Source: Cannabis sativa
Taxonomy: Eukaryota > Streptophyta > Magnoliopsida > Rosales > Cannabaceae
NCBI RefSeq assembly: GCF_029168945.1
Contig: NC_083609.1
Span: 25,169,501-25,233,500, forward strand
Direction of reading: 5' to 3'
DNA: 64,000 bases
Within the stretch, counting starts at the first letter, position 1. Each line of letters begins with the position of its first letter. The notes under the pieces were generated by a model. That model ran no database searches and was not told the DNA's origin. It saw only the letters and a program-made list of their open reading frames with translations. Below are positions 33,000 through 45,277 of this stretch, piece after piece. Both the position numbers and the translations under genes were made by a program.

Positions 33000-34930
33000 T
33001 AACTAAACCTAAGTCATCAAAAGACTACAACAACATTTTTTTTTAATCTAATGGCATTTGTATCTTGTTCATAGTGGTTTTGACAAGATCAATCTCTGCA
33101 AAGAGTTAATCACTGAAAATAAGTTCATCTCATTCGCAGATGGATGTACATTCAGGGGTGGATATGAGTTTTTTCGTTATATTCTTAAAAATGATCACTC
33201 TAGATTTTACCTTATGCAAAAGAAATTTGAAATGTATAAAAAATTTCATGAATTTCTAGCAATGGTGATAAACCATTAAGGTAAGTGGTTAAAGATCTTA
33301 CGAACTGATAGGGGTGGAGAAATAGTTAGTAGATATGCAGTTCAAAGATCATTAAATTGATTTTTGAATTATATCCAAACTTACCTCCCCAGAAATTTTG
33401 ATTTGTATATTGATGATTAGTTACTAGTGAAAGGAAAATTTCAGAATGATGGAATGGTTGTGTACTTAGTGTAAACCATTACTAGATTCATGGATGACCT
33501 AATCGAAATCTTAAGAAAAGCTAGAACTGTTAACCATGGTTTGCATGTTTGTTAGCTATTCTAAGTGATTAGGGGTGGAACATACCATAGTCAATAGATA
33601 AGAAAGTGTTTGTTTAAACAAATACTAATTTTCTAAGAAAATGACTAAGTGTGAAAATAAAGTAGCAAATAAAGGAGATATTTTTTTTCTTGATTCCAAA
33701 AGTGTTCTATCATCTTATTTGACATATGATGATCCCACCGCCTTTGTTGTCTTGACACAACCGAAGAGGTCAATACCATTTAGTTTTCTTAGACATAATT
33801 CACGGTACCTTGTCATAGTGGGAGAGTTTCAAGGAACTTCACTTCTTATGACTTGGAAGACACTAGTGATTAAAATCCATTGTGAGTTTAAACAAGTAAT
33901 GGATTGTCAAGATAAGAATCTAAGAAGAAAAGCCAAGAGAACTATGGTTTAATCCATTCACATGGAGTAACCTAAAGTTTTTGATTACAAGGACATGAAA
34001 GGAAATTTTAGTTTATAAGTCTATTCAATGGATTTAACAAAACTTCTTGTTCCTAGTATTATAGGTTTGAGTTTATCTAAACCTATGGCTTGTGGTATAC
34101 CTGGTAATTACTTACTCTAGTGCAAGCAGCTTACTTCTGTAAGATGATGAAGCATCTTTTTTAATGGCAATCTATAGAAGCTTCTCGACTTCTAGACATA
34201 GATTTTATTTATCTAAGGAAAAGTCTCAACTATTCTAGAAAAGATAAAGCCATGAAAGAATTTCTTAAATCAACAGTGAGAGGTCTCAGATATGCTTTAG
34301 TATGCCTTAGACCAGACACCTGCTGCTGAGTGGGAGTAATGAGTAGGTATCAGATTAATCCAGGAGAGGAACATTGGAAGACAATCAAGTAAATCTTAAG
34401 ATTAAGAAGAGGAACTATATGTTAGTCGATAAGGGTGTGTTTAAAACTCTTAGACTACACCACATCAGATTTCGAGACTTGCCTTTGTGCTATAAAGTCT
34501 GCTGATAAGATGGTGATTACTCTGGGGTGGAGTAGTGATTTTGGAAAAGTGTAAAAACCTATCTGAAGTCTCTTGGTCTACCAGAGAGAGACTGAATGTT
34601 AAAGATGCAGGAAAGGTACTTATTCAGTCTAAGGAAAGTTCTATACATTTGTGGCACCGTTCCAACTTATCTTAACTACTAGTGTTATTTCCTTATAAAT
34701 CAAAAAGTAGTTGCCAAAAGTATAGAATCCAATATCCCAAGAGAGTAGACATATAGAGAGGAATTTTACAATATCAAGGATTTTGTGATTAAGGAAAAGT
34801 AATGGTGGAGAAAAGGTTGTGGTTAATACAACCTGTCAGATCCTATTACGAGGAGTATACTGCTACTACACTTGATTTGTATATCAAGGTGTTGAGATTA
34901 TTTGAAATGCACATTTTGTTTTATATTAGT
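33000..34930 (+). pseudogene. degraded Copia pol of element 2 (integrase and RNase H)
   Basis: The integrase core can be read in broken frames: a first block with GGYEFF and NDHSRFYLMQKKFEMYKKF (33058-33279), then KILRTDRGGEIVSR near 33290-33330, the usual second catalytic Asp block. Further on, 33641-33952 is a 103-codon open piece shared with element 1 whose function is not clear. RNase H begins MSRYQINPGEEHWKTIK near 34340, and later pieces reach the polypurine tract. I find no reverse transcriptase catalytic block, so RT is deleted or unrecognisable. The element needs proteins from elsewhere to move. Confidence 0.65.
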
Positions 34931-34943
34931 GCAAGTGGGAGTT

Positions 34944-36828
34944 TGTTGGATTTTGTGCCCTAAATAAAACCCATTTCAATATAATCAGATTTACTTATTA
35001 ATAAAGATCAGAAATAACATTTTATGTTGCATGGTTCACATGATTTATTTCATGATTATATATATATAATGTATGAATTCTATTTAAGTCCAGAACATAT
35101 GAATTTGTTAATGATTATAGTTTTGTTAGCACAGTGGAATATAATCTTAATTATATGTTCGAAAGTTTATTCCCTGATTTGTCAGTTCACTGGATTTAGA
35201 CTGACATGATAATCAGTGATAGGTATTCTTACACCTTGGATAAGTGTTATGTCCTTTCCAGGGCATTGGCAAAGTTTACCAGTATCGAATGTATGGAGTA
35301 TACATCGGAAGGGATCGATATTGAACTTTGATTAGATATATTAAAATTTAATGTAATATCTATTCACTTCAATATAACATGTTGATCCTAGATCAAATGA
35401 TCTTAATCCTGATATGGTTAGGTTCGATCTCAAGAGTATTATACATGTTCTTTGATTTGTTAGTTAAGCTTACTTTCTGGTCAGGGTGATACGTACATTT
35501 TGGGAACATGATAGTATAATTGAGTGGGAGCGCTAACATAAATATGGAGTCTATAACTTCTATAGGAATTTAGAAGTGAAACGATGATATCCTTCGAGCT
35601 TGGCTAAACAGAGATTAATGGTTGAGATCTCATTTCACTTTGCTGAAATATCATTTATACGGAGCTAAGTGTTTTAAGGATAAAATACATTGAAGGTGTA
35701 ACAGTAATTTAGTTCCTATTCAATGTAGATCATCTATTAGAGGGTCATTGATCAAATTAGGATTATAACAATGGATAATCAATAGCGTATCTATATCGTG
35801 GAACATATAGAGCGTTCTATATGACTGAGAGTGCAATTCCAAGTTCTAAGTGTGGATTCAATAAGGAATTAATAAGTTAGGGAATTTACTTGGTAAATTC
35901 GGTTCGGCTTATTGGAAGCTCGGTCATATAGGCCCATGGTCCCCATACTAGTTGAGACCATACTGCTTGTAAGACTCAATTAATTGATTTTAATTAATCA
36001 ATTATAATTCTAAAGTTAGACTATGTCTACTTTATGAATTTTCACTAAGCAAGGGCAAAATTGTAAGAAAAGAGATTCTAGGTTTTATTTATTAATTAAG
36101 AGACTTTATATGTCTAATTAATAAATATATTAAATGACAATATTATTTAATAATTATTTTTTAGTTATTAATTAATTAGAATTGGCATTTAAATGGTTGA
36201 ATTTGAAAATTGGCATTTTTGAGAAAATAAGATGCAGAAATGATAAAACAGCAAAATTGCATAAGTGAGGCCCATTATCCAAAGCCCATGGTCGGCCACA
36301 CTTAAATGGATTTTATCACTTATTTTTTCATTATTTTAATGCCAAATAATTCTAACCTAAACCTAGGTGGTTACCTATAAATAGATAGTGATGGCTCTCA
36401 TTCACACTTAACTTTTGTGAACTTTGTGAGATGAAATTTGAGCCTCCTATTCTTTCTCTATAGCTGCCACTTCCCTTTTCTTTTCCTCTTCAATTTCGAA
36501 CCTTGAGTGAATGAGTGAGTGCCCACACACATCAAGTGGTATCTCAATCATAGTGTGGAAGATTGTGAAGAATCCAATCAATAAGAAGGAGAATCAACAT
36601 CAAAGGAAGGAGAGAAAGATATCCAGGTTCAGATCTTGGTGATGCTCTGCTACAGAAAGGAATCAAGGGCTAAAGATCTGAACGGAAGGAGTCATTATAT
36701 TCTGTTGCACCCAATGTAAGGTTTCCTAAACTTTATATGTGTTTATTTCATTGTTTTAGAATTCATATTAGGATGTTAATGAAACATACATGGTAGTAAA
36801 TCTAGATCTTGGTAAAATATTTCCAACA
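34944..36828 (+). repeat. 3' LTR of element 2
   Basis: Begins TGTTGGATTTTGTG, ends ATTTCCAACA. Only a small number of point differences from the 5' LTR are visible by eye, on the order of one percent. Confidence 0.95.
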
Positions 36829-38093
36829 GTAACCACCTAGGTTTAGGTTAGATTTAATTAGCATTAAAATAATAGAAAAATAAATGGTAAATTACACTAG
36901 TGTGACCGGCCAAGGATTGTTATTGGGCCCCACTTTGCAATTTTACCATTTTATCATTTTCCTATCTCATTTTCTCAAGAACGCCAATTTTCTAATTTAA
37001 CCACTTAAATGCCAATTCCAATTATTTAATAACTGAAAATTAATTATTAAATAATATTGTCATTTAATATATTTATTAATTAGACTAATAAAGTCTCTTA
37101 ATTAATAAATAAAACCTAGAATCTCTTTTCTTCACAATTTTGCCCTTGCTTAGTTAAAATTCATAAACTAGACATAGTCTCATTTTAGAATTACAATTGA
37201 TTAATTAAAATCAATTAACTGAGTCTTACAAGCAGTATGGTCTCAAGTAGTATGGGGACCATGGACCTATATATCCAAGCTTCCAATAAGCAGACCCAGA
37301 ATTTACCAAGTAAATTCACTGACTTATCGTTACACCCTTTCAATGTATTTTATCCTTAAAACACTTGGCCACCTATAAATGATATTATAGTGAACTAATA
37401 TAGTCACTAAAATGAGCGCTCTATCATTTATCTCTATTTCGCAAGCTCAAAGAAAATCATCGTTTCACTTCTAAATACCTATAGAACCTATAGATTCCAT
37501 ATCTATGATTAGCGCTCCCCTTCAATTGCACTACCATGTTCCCAAAATGTACGTATCACCCTGACCAAAAAGTAGGCTTAACTAACAAATCAAAGAACCT
37601 GTATAATACTCTTGAGATCGAACCTAATCATGTCAGGATTAAGATCATTTGATCTAGAATCAACTAGGTGATATTGAATTGAATAGATATTACGGTAAAT
37701 TTATCATATCTAATCAAAGTTCAATATCGGTCCCTTCCAATATATACTCCATACATCCGATGCTGGTAAACTTTGCCAATGCCCTGGAAAAGACATAACA
37801 CTTATCCAAGGTGTAAGCATACCTATCGCTGATTATCATGCCAGTCTAAATCAAGTGAACTGACAAATCAGGGAATTAAACTTTCGAACATATAATCAAG
37901 ATTATATTCCACTGTGCTGACAACACTATAATCATTAACAAATACATATGTTCTGGACTAAATAGAATTTATACATTAAATATAATCATGAAATAAATCA
38001 TGTGAACCATGCAACATAAAATGTGATTTCTAATCTTTATTAGTAAATCTGATTATATTGAAATGTGTTTTATTTAGGGCACAAAACCAAACA

Positions 38094-38530
38094 CTTATAT
38101 CACTAAACTCAAATGTATGTGGGATGAGATTCAAGAACTCAGACCACGAATTCCTTGTACTTGTTCTGCATCTGCAAATAATTTAGCATTCCTTAACCAA
38201 GAACAAGTCTTGCGATTCCTTACTGGTTTGAATAAATCTTTCTTCCCTGTCCGTGCTCAAATTCTGTTAATTGAGCCTTTTCCCTCTATATCCAAAGTGT
38301 TTTCCATGATTATTCATGAAGAAAGACAGAGAAAGCTTAAAAATCCTCACATTTCTCTTATTGCATATGTCCAAGAACCTAATCCATCTGTTGCTCTTGC
38401 CCAAACTCCCTCGCCATCAGCATCTAACAACAATAATAATGGACGCAATAAGAAAATGAGACCCTATTGCTCAAATTGCCATAAACCAGGGTATTTAAAG
38501 GATAAATGTTACTTCCTTATTGGGTTTCCC
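38094..38530 (+). pseudogene. element 3 gag, C-terminal part
   Basis: Resumes gag with YITKLKCMWDEIQELRP, then FLTGLN and VFSMIIHEERQRKL, typical of Copia gag (UBN2-like). A zinc-knuckle region CSNCHKPGYLKDKC follows, in which the expected histidine of the CCHC pattern is tyrosine. A frameshift near 38527 separates it from protease: the gag frame reads on as an unrelated tail, while the next frame continues with PGYGNKKQS. Confidence 0.85.
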
Positions 38531-40041
38531 CTGGCTATGGCAACAAGAAACAATCTGATAAGGAACCTACTGCTCATAATGTCACTGCTCCCACTGATAA
38601 ATTGCTGGCCAATCTGACTAAGAATGAAGACATTCAAGCTCTCACTTCTCTCCTCAGTCAGAAGCTGCAACAAACACCAACTGATGCACCAGTCTTTGTC
38701 TCAAACATCTCTGGTAATGCCTCTAACTCTCGTTTTTGGGTAATAGACAGCGGTGCAACACATCACATTTGTTGCAACTTGTCTCTTTTTACAACTTTAC
38801 ATCACAATGTCATAGCCTTTTTTGTTTCTCTTCCTAATGGCACCAAAATACCTGTTCAAAAATCAGGCACTATTCACATATCTGCTACTTTAACTTTGCA
38901 TAATGTTCTTTATGTGCCTAGTTTTCAGCTCAATCTCTTTAGTGTCTCTAGCTTTCTTAGCAACACTACTAACTATATATCCTTCACTCATGATTACTGT
39001 TTTCTTCAGGATTCACAGAAGAGGAAGATTGGGACAGCTAAAAGACTTGGACATTTGTATTTTTTGCTGTCATTCTTCAATACTAGAATAAACTCACCAT
39101 GTAATCAATCATGTAATTCTACTTTTTCTTGGCATTGTAGATTTGGACATCTGTCCATATCAACTACCAATTTCATCAATAAAAATTTTCCATTGAGTAG
39201 TTCTCACAATGATGTTCCTTGCTCCATTTGTCATTTAGCAAAAAAAAAGCGATTGCCTTTTAATTCTCAAAATAATATTGCTAATTCATGCTTCGATTTG
39301 ATTCATCTTGACATATGGGGACCTTTCCACATACATAGCGTTGAAGGTTTTCGATATTTTCTAACAATTGTCGATGACCATAGTCGTTTTACTTGGGTTT
39401 ACATGCTCCAATCCAAGTTTTACGTACAAACTATTATTCCTCAATTCTATAACCTCATTCACACTCAATTCTCTGCCAATATTAAAGCAGTTCGGTGTGA
39501 CAATGCAAAAGAATTGAACATAACATCCTTTTACCTTCAAAAAGGCATACAAATCTGCAACTCATTTGTTGAAAGACCTCAACAAAATTCAGTAGTTGAG
39601 AGAAAGCATCAACACATTTTAAATGTGGCAAGAGCTTTGGAATTTTAATCCTCTATTGCCTTAGTTTATTGGCCATATTTAATTCAAACTGCAGTATATC
39701 TCATTAATCAAACACCAACTCCATTACTTCAGCACAAAACTCCTTTCGAAAAATTGCATCTTAAATCACCTAACTATAACCATTTGAGAACATTTGGATG
39801 CCTTGCTTATGCCTCTTCTTTGCCAAGCAAGAGGCACAAATTCTCTCCAAGAGCCCATGCTTGCATTTTTATTGGCTATCCTCAAGGAATGAAAGCTTAC
39901 ACACTCCTTGATCTTGCCACAAATAACATCTTTCACTCTCGAGATGTCATATTTTATGAAACAATATTTCCCCTCAAAGCCTCCATTCCAAACTCTCAAT
40001 TTAATATCCTTTTTCCTATTGAATCTATCATTAATGATTAA
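38530..40041 (+). pseudogene. element 3 protease and integrase
   Basis: Open from about 38530 to a single in-frame stop at 39646-39648, then open again to 40041. Protease: FWVIDSGATHHI, with the Asp-Ser-Gly active site near 38745. Pre-integrase zinc region: WHCRFGHLS then CSICHLAKKKRLPF. Integrase core: HLDIWGPF (first Asp), VRCDNAKEL (second Asp), NSVVERKHQH (Glu), so the catalytic DDE triad is kept. After the stop, NHLRTFGCLAYASSLP and FIGYPQGMKAY are the usual C-terminal blocks. One TAA is the only break over about 500 codons. Confidence 0.9.
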
Positions 40042-40376
40042 TCTTCAACTGCTGCCACAAATACACCAGAAAATAATTCTGCTGTCAACAATAAACCAGC
40101 AAAATGATCTGCAGATCACCCTACTGTTGCAGACACCAAGTCTGCAACCACTCCAGATCCATCTGCAACACCTATTCTTGGCCTCCCAATCACCACAGCA
40201 ACCACCTCTCCTCCTGAACATCCCACATCTGCACCAGCAGTTCATGACAGCATCTTACTGTCACCAAAATAGGTCGACACATTTCCAAACCGATTCATCT
40301 CAAAGATTACATATGCAATTCTTCAACTGCTCACCCTCTTGCTAAATTCCTCAGCTATGAAAGAATTCATAAATCT

Positions 40377-41127
40377 TTTAGAAATGTCGTGTTACACGCT
40401 TATATAGAGTTGGAACCTAAAAACTACAAAAAAGCTTCTCAATTCACACAATGGCTCAATGCCATGAATAAAGAATTTTTGGCTCTTAAGAAGAACAAAA
40501 CCTGGACTGTTGTGTCCCTTCCTCCAGGTTTTCATCGTATTGGAAACAAATGGGCTTACAAAATAAAATACAACTCCAAAGGTGAAATTGAGAGATTCAA
40601 GGCACGCTTAGTGGCCAAAGGATACACTCAACAGCAGGGCCTCGACTATGCAGAAACTTTTTCCCCGGTTGCAAAATTCAACACCTTAAAACACTTCCTA
40701 GCCTTAGCTGCCATCCATAATTGGTCTCTCCACCAAATGGACATTGATAACGCTTTTTTACATGGGGATTTAGATGAAGAAGTATACATGTCTCTTCCTA
40801 AAGGATATGTGCATGAGGGGGAGCTTCCTCCCAATCCGGTTTGCAAACTACACAAAAGTCTTTATGGCTTAAAACAGGCCTCTAGACAATGGTTTGCCAA
40901 ACTAAGCACCACCTTCACTCAACGTGGCTTCATACAATCTGCCTATGATCACTCTCTCTTCATCCGGTCACCCCCCAACAAATTTCTTGCTCTTCTAGTC
41001 TATGTCGATGACATCTTAATTGCCAGTAACAATACTACAGATGCTGATGCGTTCAAAACCTTTCTTAACTCGAAATTTCAACTAAAAGACCTTGGCTCCC
41101 CCGCTTCTTTCTTGGCCTTGAACTTGC
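40377..41127 (+). pseudogene. element 3 reverse transcriptase, split by a solo LTR
   Basis: Continuous frame with the Copia RT blocks: WLNAMNKEFLALKKNKTW, GNKWAYKIKYNSKGEIERFK, ARLVAKGYTQQQGLDY, HQMDIDNAFLHGDL (catalytic Asp), CKLHKSLYGLKQASRQW and LLVYVDDILIAS (intact YVDD). It is cut by the LTR at 41128. Removing that LTR and one CTTGC lets the frame run into 42947 (SKFGISMSQRPF). The linker 40042-40376 has several stops. Confidence 0.9.
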
Positions 41128-42941
41128 TGTTGGAATATGTCTTACTAGGATCTAGATTTACTAACAAGTCTGTTTCATTAACATCCTAATATGAATTTCT
41201 AAAACAATGAAATTAAACACATATAAAGTTTCAGAAAACCTTACATTGGGTGCAGCGGAATAATATGTCTCCTTCCACTCAGATCTCTAACCTTTGTATC
41301 TTGTCTGTCGCAGAGTATCACTAAGATCTGAGCCCGAATGTCCTTCTCTTCAATTTGGATTCTTCACAATCTTCCACGCTATGATTGAGATACCACTTGA
41401 TGTGTGTGGGCACTCACTCTATCACTCAAGGGTTCGAAAATTTAAGAAGAAAAGAGAGAGAAGAGGTTCGGCTATGACTTATAGAGTAGGAGGCTCAATT
41501 TTTTTGAAGTTTTGAAGACAAAAATTTTCATCTCTTATTAAGTGTGAGCTATCACTATCTATTTATAGGTAATCACTAGGTTTAGGTTAAGAATTATTAG
41601 GCATTAAAATAATGAAAATATTAGGTCAAAAAAACCTCATAAGTGGTCGGCCATAGACTAATGGGACCCACTTGACATTTTTCCAATTTTTCCAATTTTC
41701 ATTTTCATTTTCTCAAAAACGCCAATTTTTCAATTCTAACCATTTAAATGCTAAAACTAATTATTTAATAATTAAAATTAATTATCAAATAAAATTTCCA
41801 TTTAATATATTTATTAATTAGACATAATAAAGTCTTACAACTAATAAATAAAACCTAGTATCTCTTTTCTTTACAATTAAGCCCTTGCTTAGTGAAAATT
41901 CATAAACTAGACATAGTCTAATTTTAGAATTATAATTGATTAATTAAAGTCAATTATCTAAGTCTGACAAGCAGTATGGTCTCAACTAGTATGGGGACCA
42001 TGGGCCTATACAACTGAGCTTCCAATAAGCTGAACTAGAATTTACCAAGTATATTCCCTAAATTATTAATTCCTTGTTGCATCCACTCATAGAATTGCAC
42101 GCTATCAACATTTAACCATCGTTATAATCTCAATAATCAAAGATCCTCTATAGATGATTTACACCGAGTAGAAATAAATTTACCGTTTCACTCCTCAATG
42201 TATTTTATCCTTAAAACACTTAGCTTCTTGTAAATGATATTTCAGTGAAATATGATCACTGAAATAAGAGCTCTTCCATTTACATCTATTAAGGCAAGCT
42301 CGAAGGAAATCATCATTTCACTTCTAAGTACCTATAGAAGCTATAGATTCCATATCTATGTTTAGAGCTCCCACTTAATCATACTACCATGTTCCCAAAA
42401 TGTACGTATCACCCTGACCAGAAAGTAGGTTTAACTAACAAATCAAAGAACATGAATAGCACTCCTGAGATTAAACCTAAGCATATCAGGATTAAGATCT
42501 TTTGATCTAAGATCAACTAGTTATATTGACTCAGAAAGATACAATAGTAAGATTATAATATCTTAACCAAGATCAATATCGGTCCAGTCCAATGTATACT
42601 CCATATTCGAAACTAGTATACTTTGCCAATGTTCTGGAAAGAACATAACACTTATGCAAAGTGTAAGTACACTTCATCGCTGATTATCACATCAGTGTAA
42701 ATCCAAAGCATTGATGAAATAAGGACTTTGTATTTCGAAGCATATAATCACAATCACATTCCACTGTGTTGGCATCACTGTAATTGTAAATGACTCTATG
42801 TTATGGACTTAACAGATTTTGTATATATTAAACCATAAACATGAAAACTACATGTAAACATAAATGACTTCTAATCTTTTATTGATAACAAATCAGATTA
42901 GATTGAAATGGGTTTTATTTAGGGCATAAAATCCCCCAACA
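41128..42941 (-). mobile_element. solo LTR of the element-1/2 family in element 3 RT
   Basis: 1814 bp from TGTTGGAATATG to CCCCCAACA, flanked by a perfect 5-bp duplication CTTGC (41123-41127 and 42942-42946). Sense is minus. Sequence blocks match the other family LTRs throughout, including CACTATCTATTTATAG (minus-strand TATA box). No interior is present, so it probably arose by recombination between the two LTRs of a full insertion. Confidence 0.93.
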
Positions 42942-43799
42942 CTTGCTCAGTCCAAATTTGGGATTTCCATGTCTCAAAGGCCTTTTACAATTCAACTTCT
43001 AACCGAAACTGGTCTCCTAGGATCAAAAGTCATTTCCACACCTATGGAAGCTAATCTCTCCCTTAGCAAAGATGTTGGTCCACCTGTATCTGATCCCACA
43101 TCCTATAGAAGCCTAATTGGCAAGCTACTTTTCTTAACAATAACAAGACCTGACATCTCATATGCGGTCAATAGGCTTAGCCAATTCATTAGTGATCCTA
43201 GGCAACCACATATGAAGGCTGCTCATCGTATCCTGTAATACCTCAAAGGTACTACGGGCCAAGGACTTTTTTTTCACTCTAACCATAACTCTCACCTACC
43301 TATGCAGAAACTACTACATTTAAAGGCATACTCTAATGCTGATTGGGGCACTTGTCCTGACACAAGAAGGTCCCTTACTGGCTTTTGCATCTTCCTAGGC
43401 CAAAATCTTATATCTTGGAAATCAAAGAAACAAACAATTGTATCTAAATCCTCTGCTAAGGCTGAATACAGATCTCTAGCCAACACAACTTGTGAGATAC
43501 TTTGGCTCATTCACATCTTGTCTGACTTTAGAATCAAACACACACAACCAGCCACTCTCTACTGTGACAACCAAGCTGCCATTCACATCTCCAAAAATGT
43601 CGTCTTCCATGAACGTACAAAACATATCGACATCGATTGCCACATTGTTCGCGAGCAGATCACAAAACAACTTATTAAACTTTCTCATGTTCCTTCACGG
43701 CACAACATAGCAGACATCATGACGAAAGCTCTCTTTCCAACTCAGTTCAACTACTTATTGTCCAAGATGAGTGTTGTCAATCTCTACATCTCATCTTGA
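42942..43799 (+). pseudogene. element 3 end of RT and RNase H
   Basis: Picks up after the solo LTR: YRSLIGKLLFLTITRPDISYAV, then NRLSQFISDPRQPHM, a TAA at 43236-43238, then RNase H blocks [53 protein letters not shown] and [18 protein letters not shown]. It ends with [15 protein letters not shown] and a stop at 43797-43799, three bases ahead of the purine tract. Catalytic acidic residues look kept. Confidence 0.9.
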
Positions 43800-43806
43800 G
43801 GGGGAG

Positions 43807-43992
43807 TATAAGAGGGTATTAGTTGTGTTTCTCAGTCGGTTATATATTTGTTATTAGGCAGTTAGTCTTGGTTGTTAGGTTTGTTATTTTTCCTATTCCT
43901 AGTTGTAACTAACTCTATGTGAGTTAGGTGTATAAATACCTATTTTTCTTATCATAACAAATCAATAATACAACTTTTCATATTGTTTACTA
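43807..43992 (+). repeat. 3' LTR of element 3
   Basis: About 186 bp, directly after GAGGGGGAG and followed by the target duplication GTGAA. Confidence 0.85.
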
Positions 43993-43997
43993 GTGAA

Positions 43998-44264
43998 GGA
44001 TGATAGACACTAATTTTTGCGATTACCTTTAAAAAATATGAAGATCATTGTATGTATCATACGTCTTCCATTTCCATATGGAGATAAATAAACTAAATGT
44101 TGATGGTGGGGAATACGTAGCAGAAGAGGAGGTTTTTTTGATCAACATACGTCTCTACCCAAAAATTTATTTATTTATTTATTTTGAAAGTTTGCATATG
44201 ACCACAATAAACACGGTGGTAAAAAATTTAAGAATATTTAAAAATCTTATTAGAAAATTCTATT
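43998..44264. other. spacer, nothing recognised
   Basis: Short AT-rich stretch between element 3 and the MITE-like element. Confidence 0.4.
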
Positions 44265-44653
44265 ATGCACCCTCTTAAAAGGGATACACTGATACATCTC
44301 TATCTGTTAGCATTCGAAATAATTTTTTACTCAAATTTTTTCTCATGGTTATGTAAATTATAGTTATTTAAGACATCTTGCAAAATTTTAAAAATTTCGA
44401 AAAAGTTTAACACGCTAAAAATTGCGTTCAAGCAGTGGGTTGTACGCGTGACTATTTTATTTTATACTCGTGTAAATTAGACTGTTTGAACATTATTTTC
44501 TATATTGTAAATTATTCCGAATTTCTTAAAATTTTGTAGGATATTTTAAATAGCTATAACGTTGAATATGAAAAAAAAAAATAGACTAAAAAATTCTTCT
44601 AGATAACGAAACAAATAGAGGGTGCATCAATACATCCCTTTTAAGGGGTGCAT
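44265..44653. mobile_element. MITE-like element with about 39-bp inverted ends
   Basis: The left end ATGCACCCTCTTAAAAGGGA and the following 19 bases are the inverse of the right end TCCCTTTTAAGGGGTGCAT and its inner bases, with a few mismatches. The 389-bp interior is AT-rich and non-coding. I could not settle a target duplication, so the superfamily is open. Confidence 0.65.
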
Positions 44654-45277
44654 TGGAATCACCCTATCTTATTTATGTACCATTTTATCATATATTATGT
44701 ATTGAAAAAGTGATTTCAAAAAAAAAAAAAAAAGAAAAAGAAAAAGTGATTAAATAGTGTATAGCTGTATATAATAAAATTTTACTTAAATGTTAGAAAG
44801 TTCAATCTTTTTCTCTCCCATTTCTCTCCGTTTGGGAACCATAGGATTCACACAAGAATGGTGACAATAGTAACTATGGGCTGAGTATTACGATCGTAAC
44901 ATAGGCATTCATGGTAAGTTCATGGATTTGAAAAATTATTACGGCTAGTTGTGAAGATGGACAGATTTGTATTCTCTGAATTGGTTGCAACTGCTCTGCA
45001 TGTGTTGGCACCATTTTGTCGAAATTGATGGCTAAATCTTACTATTTATTATCTATAGCACTGTTCATTATCTCTAACACTTACAAGTAACCTTATATAT
45101 TATTATAATTATAAATACTCATATATATATATATATTTGTATATATTTATATATTAAAATATATCTTTTATTATTTATATTGTAATTTATCCATTAGAAG
45201 ATCTGGTCTATTTTTTTTGGAAAATACTTTCTTTTAATAAATAGCTTATATAAACATAGCACTAATTCTCGAAAGCC
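44654..45277. other. spacer upstream of the PARP-like exon
   Basis: AT-rich, with an A-run (44719-44733) and an (AT)n stretch (45119-45136). No coding sequence seen. Confidence 0.4.

Larger units (their letters stand above)
26584..36828 (+). mobile_element. Copia-type LTR retrotransposon, element 2
   Basis: LTRs 26584-28465 (1882 bp) and 34944-36828 (1885 bp) are nearly identical. A perfect 5-bp duplication GTAAC lies at 26579-26583 and 36829-36833. The primer-binding site TGGCCTCAGAGCCATGG (28468) and tract GCAAGTGGGAGTT (34931-34943) match element 1. The interior is about 6.5 kb: a GC-rich island with a hairpin, about 3 kb of AT-rich non-coding leader, motif repeats, then decayed integrase and RNase H. 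It lies inside an LTR of its own family, about 8 bp from that LTR's TATA box. Confidence 0.95.
26545..38093 (-). repeat. truncated LTR of the element-1/2 family, split by element 2
   Basis: The segments about 26545-26583 and 36829-38093 form one LTR (minus sense) once element 2 and one GTAAC copy are removed. It ends at 38093 in CAAAACCAAACA, the family's 5' terminus on the minus strand. The other end is missing about 400 bp when compared with the solo LTR at 41128, and its left boundary falls somewhere in 26543-26556. The break coincides with the missing stretch of element 3 gag. Confidence 0.85.
25869..43992 (+). mobile_element. Copia retrotransposon with short LTRs, element 3 (host of nested insertions)
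   Basis: LTRs of about 185 bp lie at 25869-26052 and 43807-43992, with a 5-bp duplication GTGAA at 25864-25868 and 43993-43997. The primer-binding site TGGTATCAGACATT is at 26060 and the polypurine tract GAGGGGGAG at 43798-43806. Gag, protease, integrase, reverse transcriptase and RNase H follow in Copia order, split by insertions at 26545-38093 and 41128-42941. Without them the element is about 4.8 kb, the size of small-LTR Copia lineages such as Ale/Retrofit (lineage inferred). A handful of stops and frameshifts make it defective, but it is by far the best-preserved pol in the window. Confidence 0.9.
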
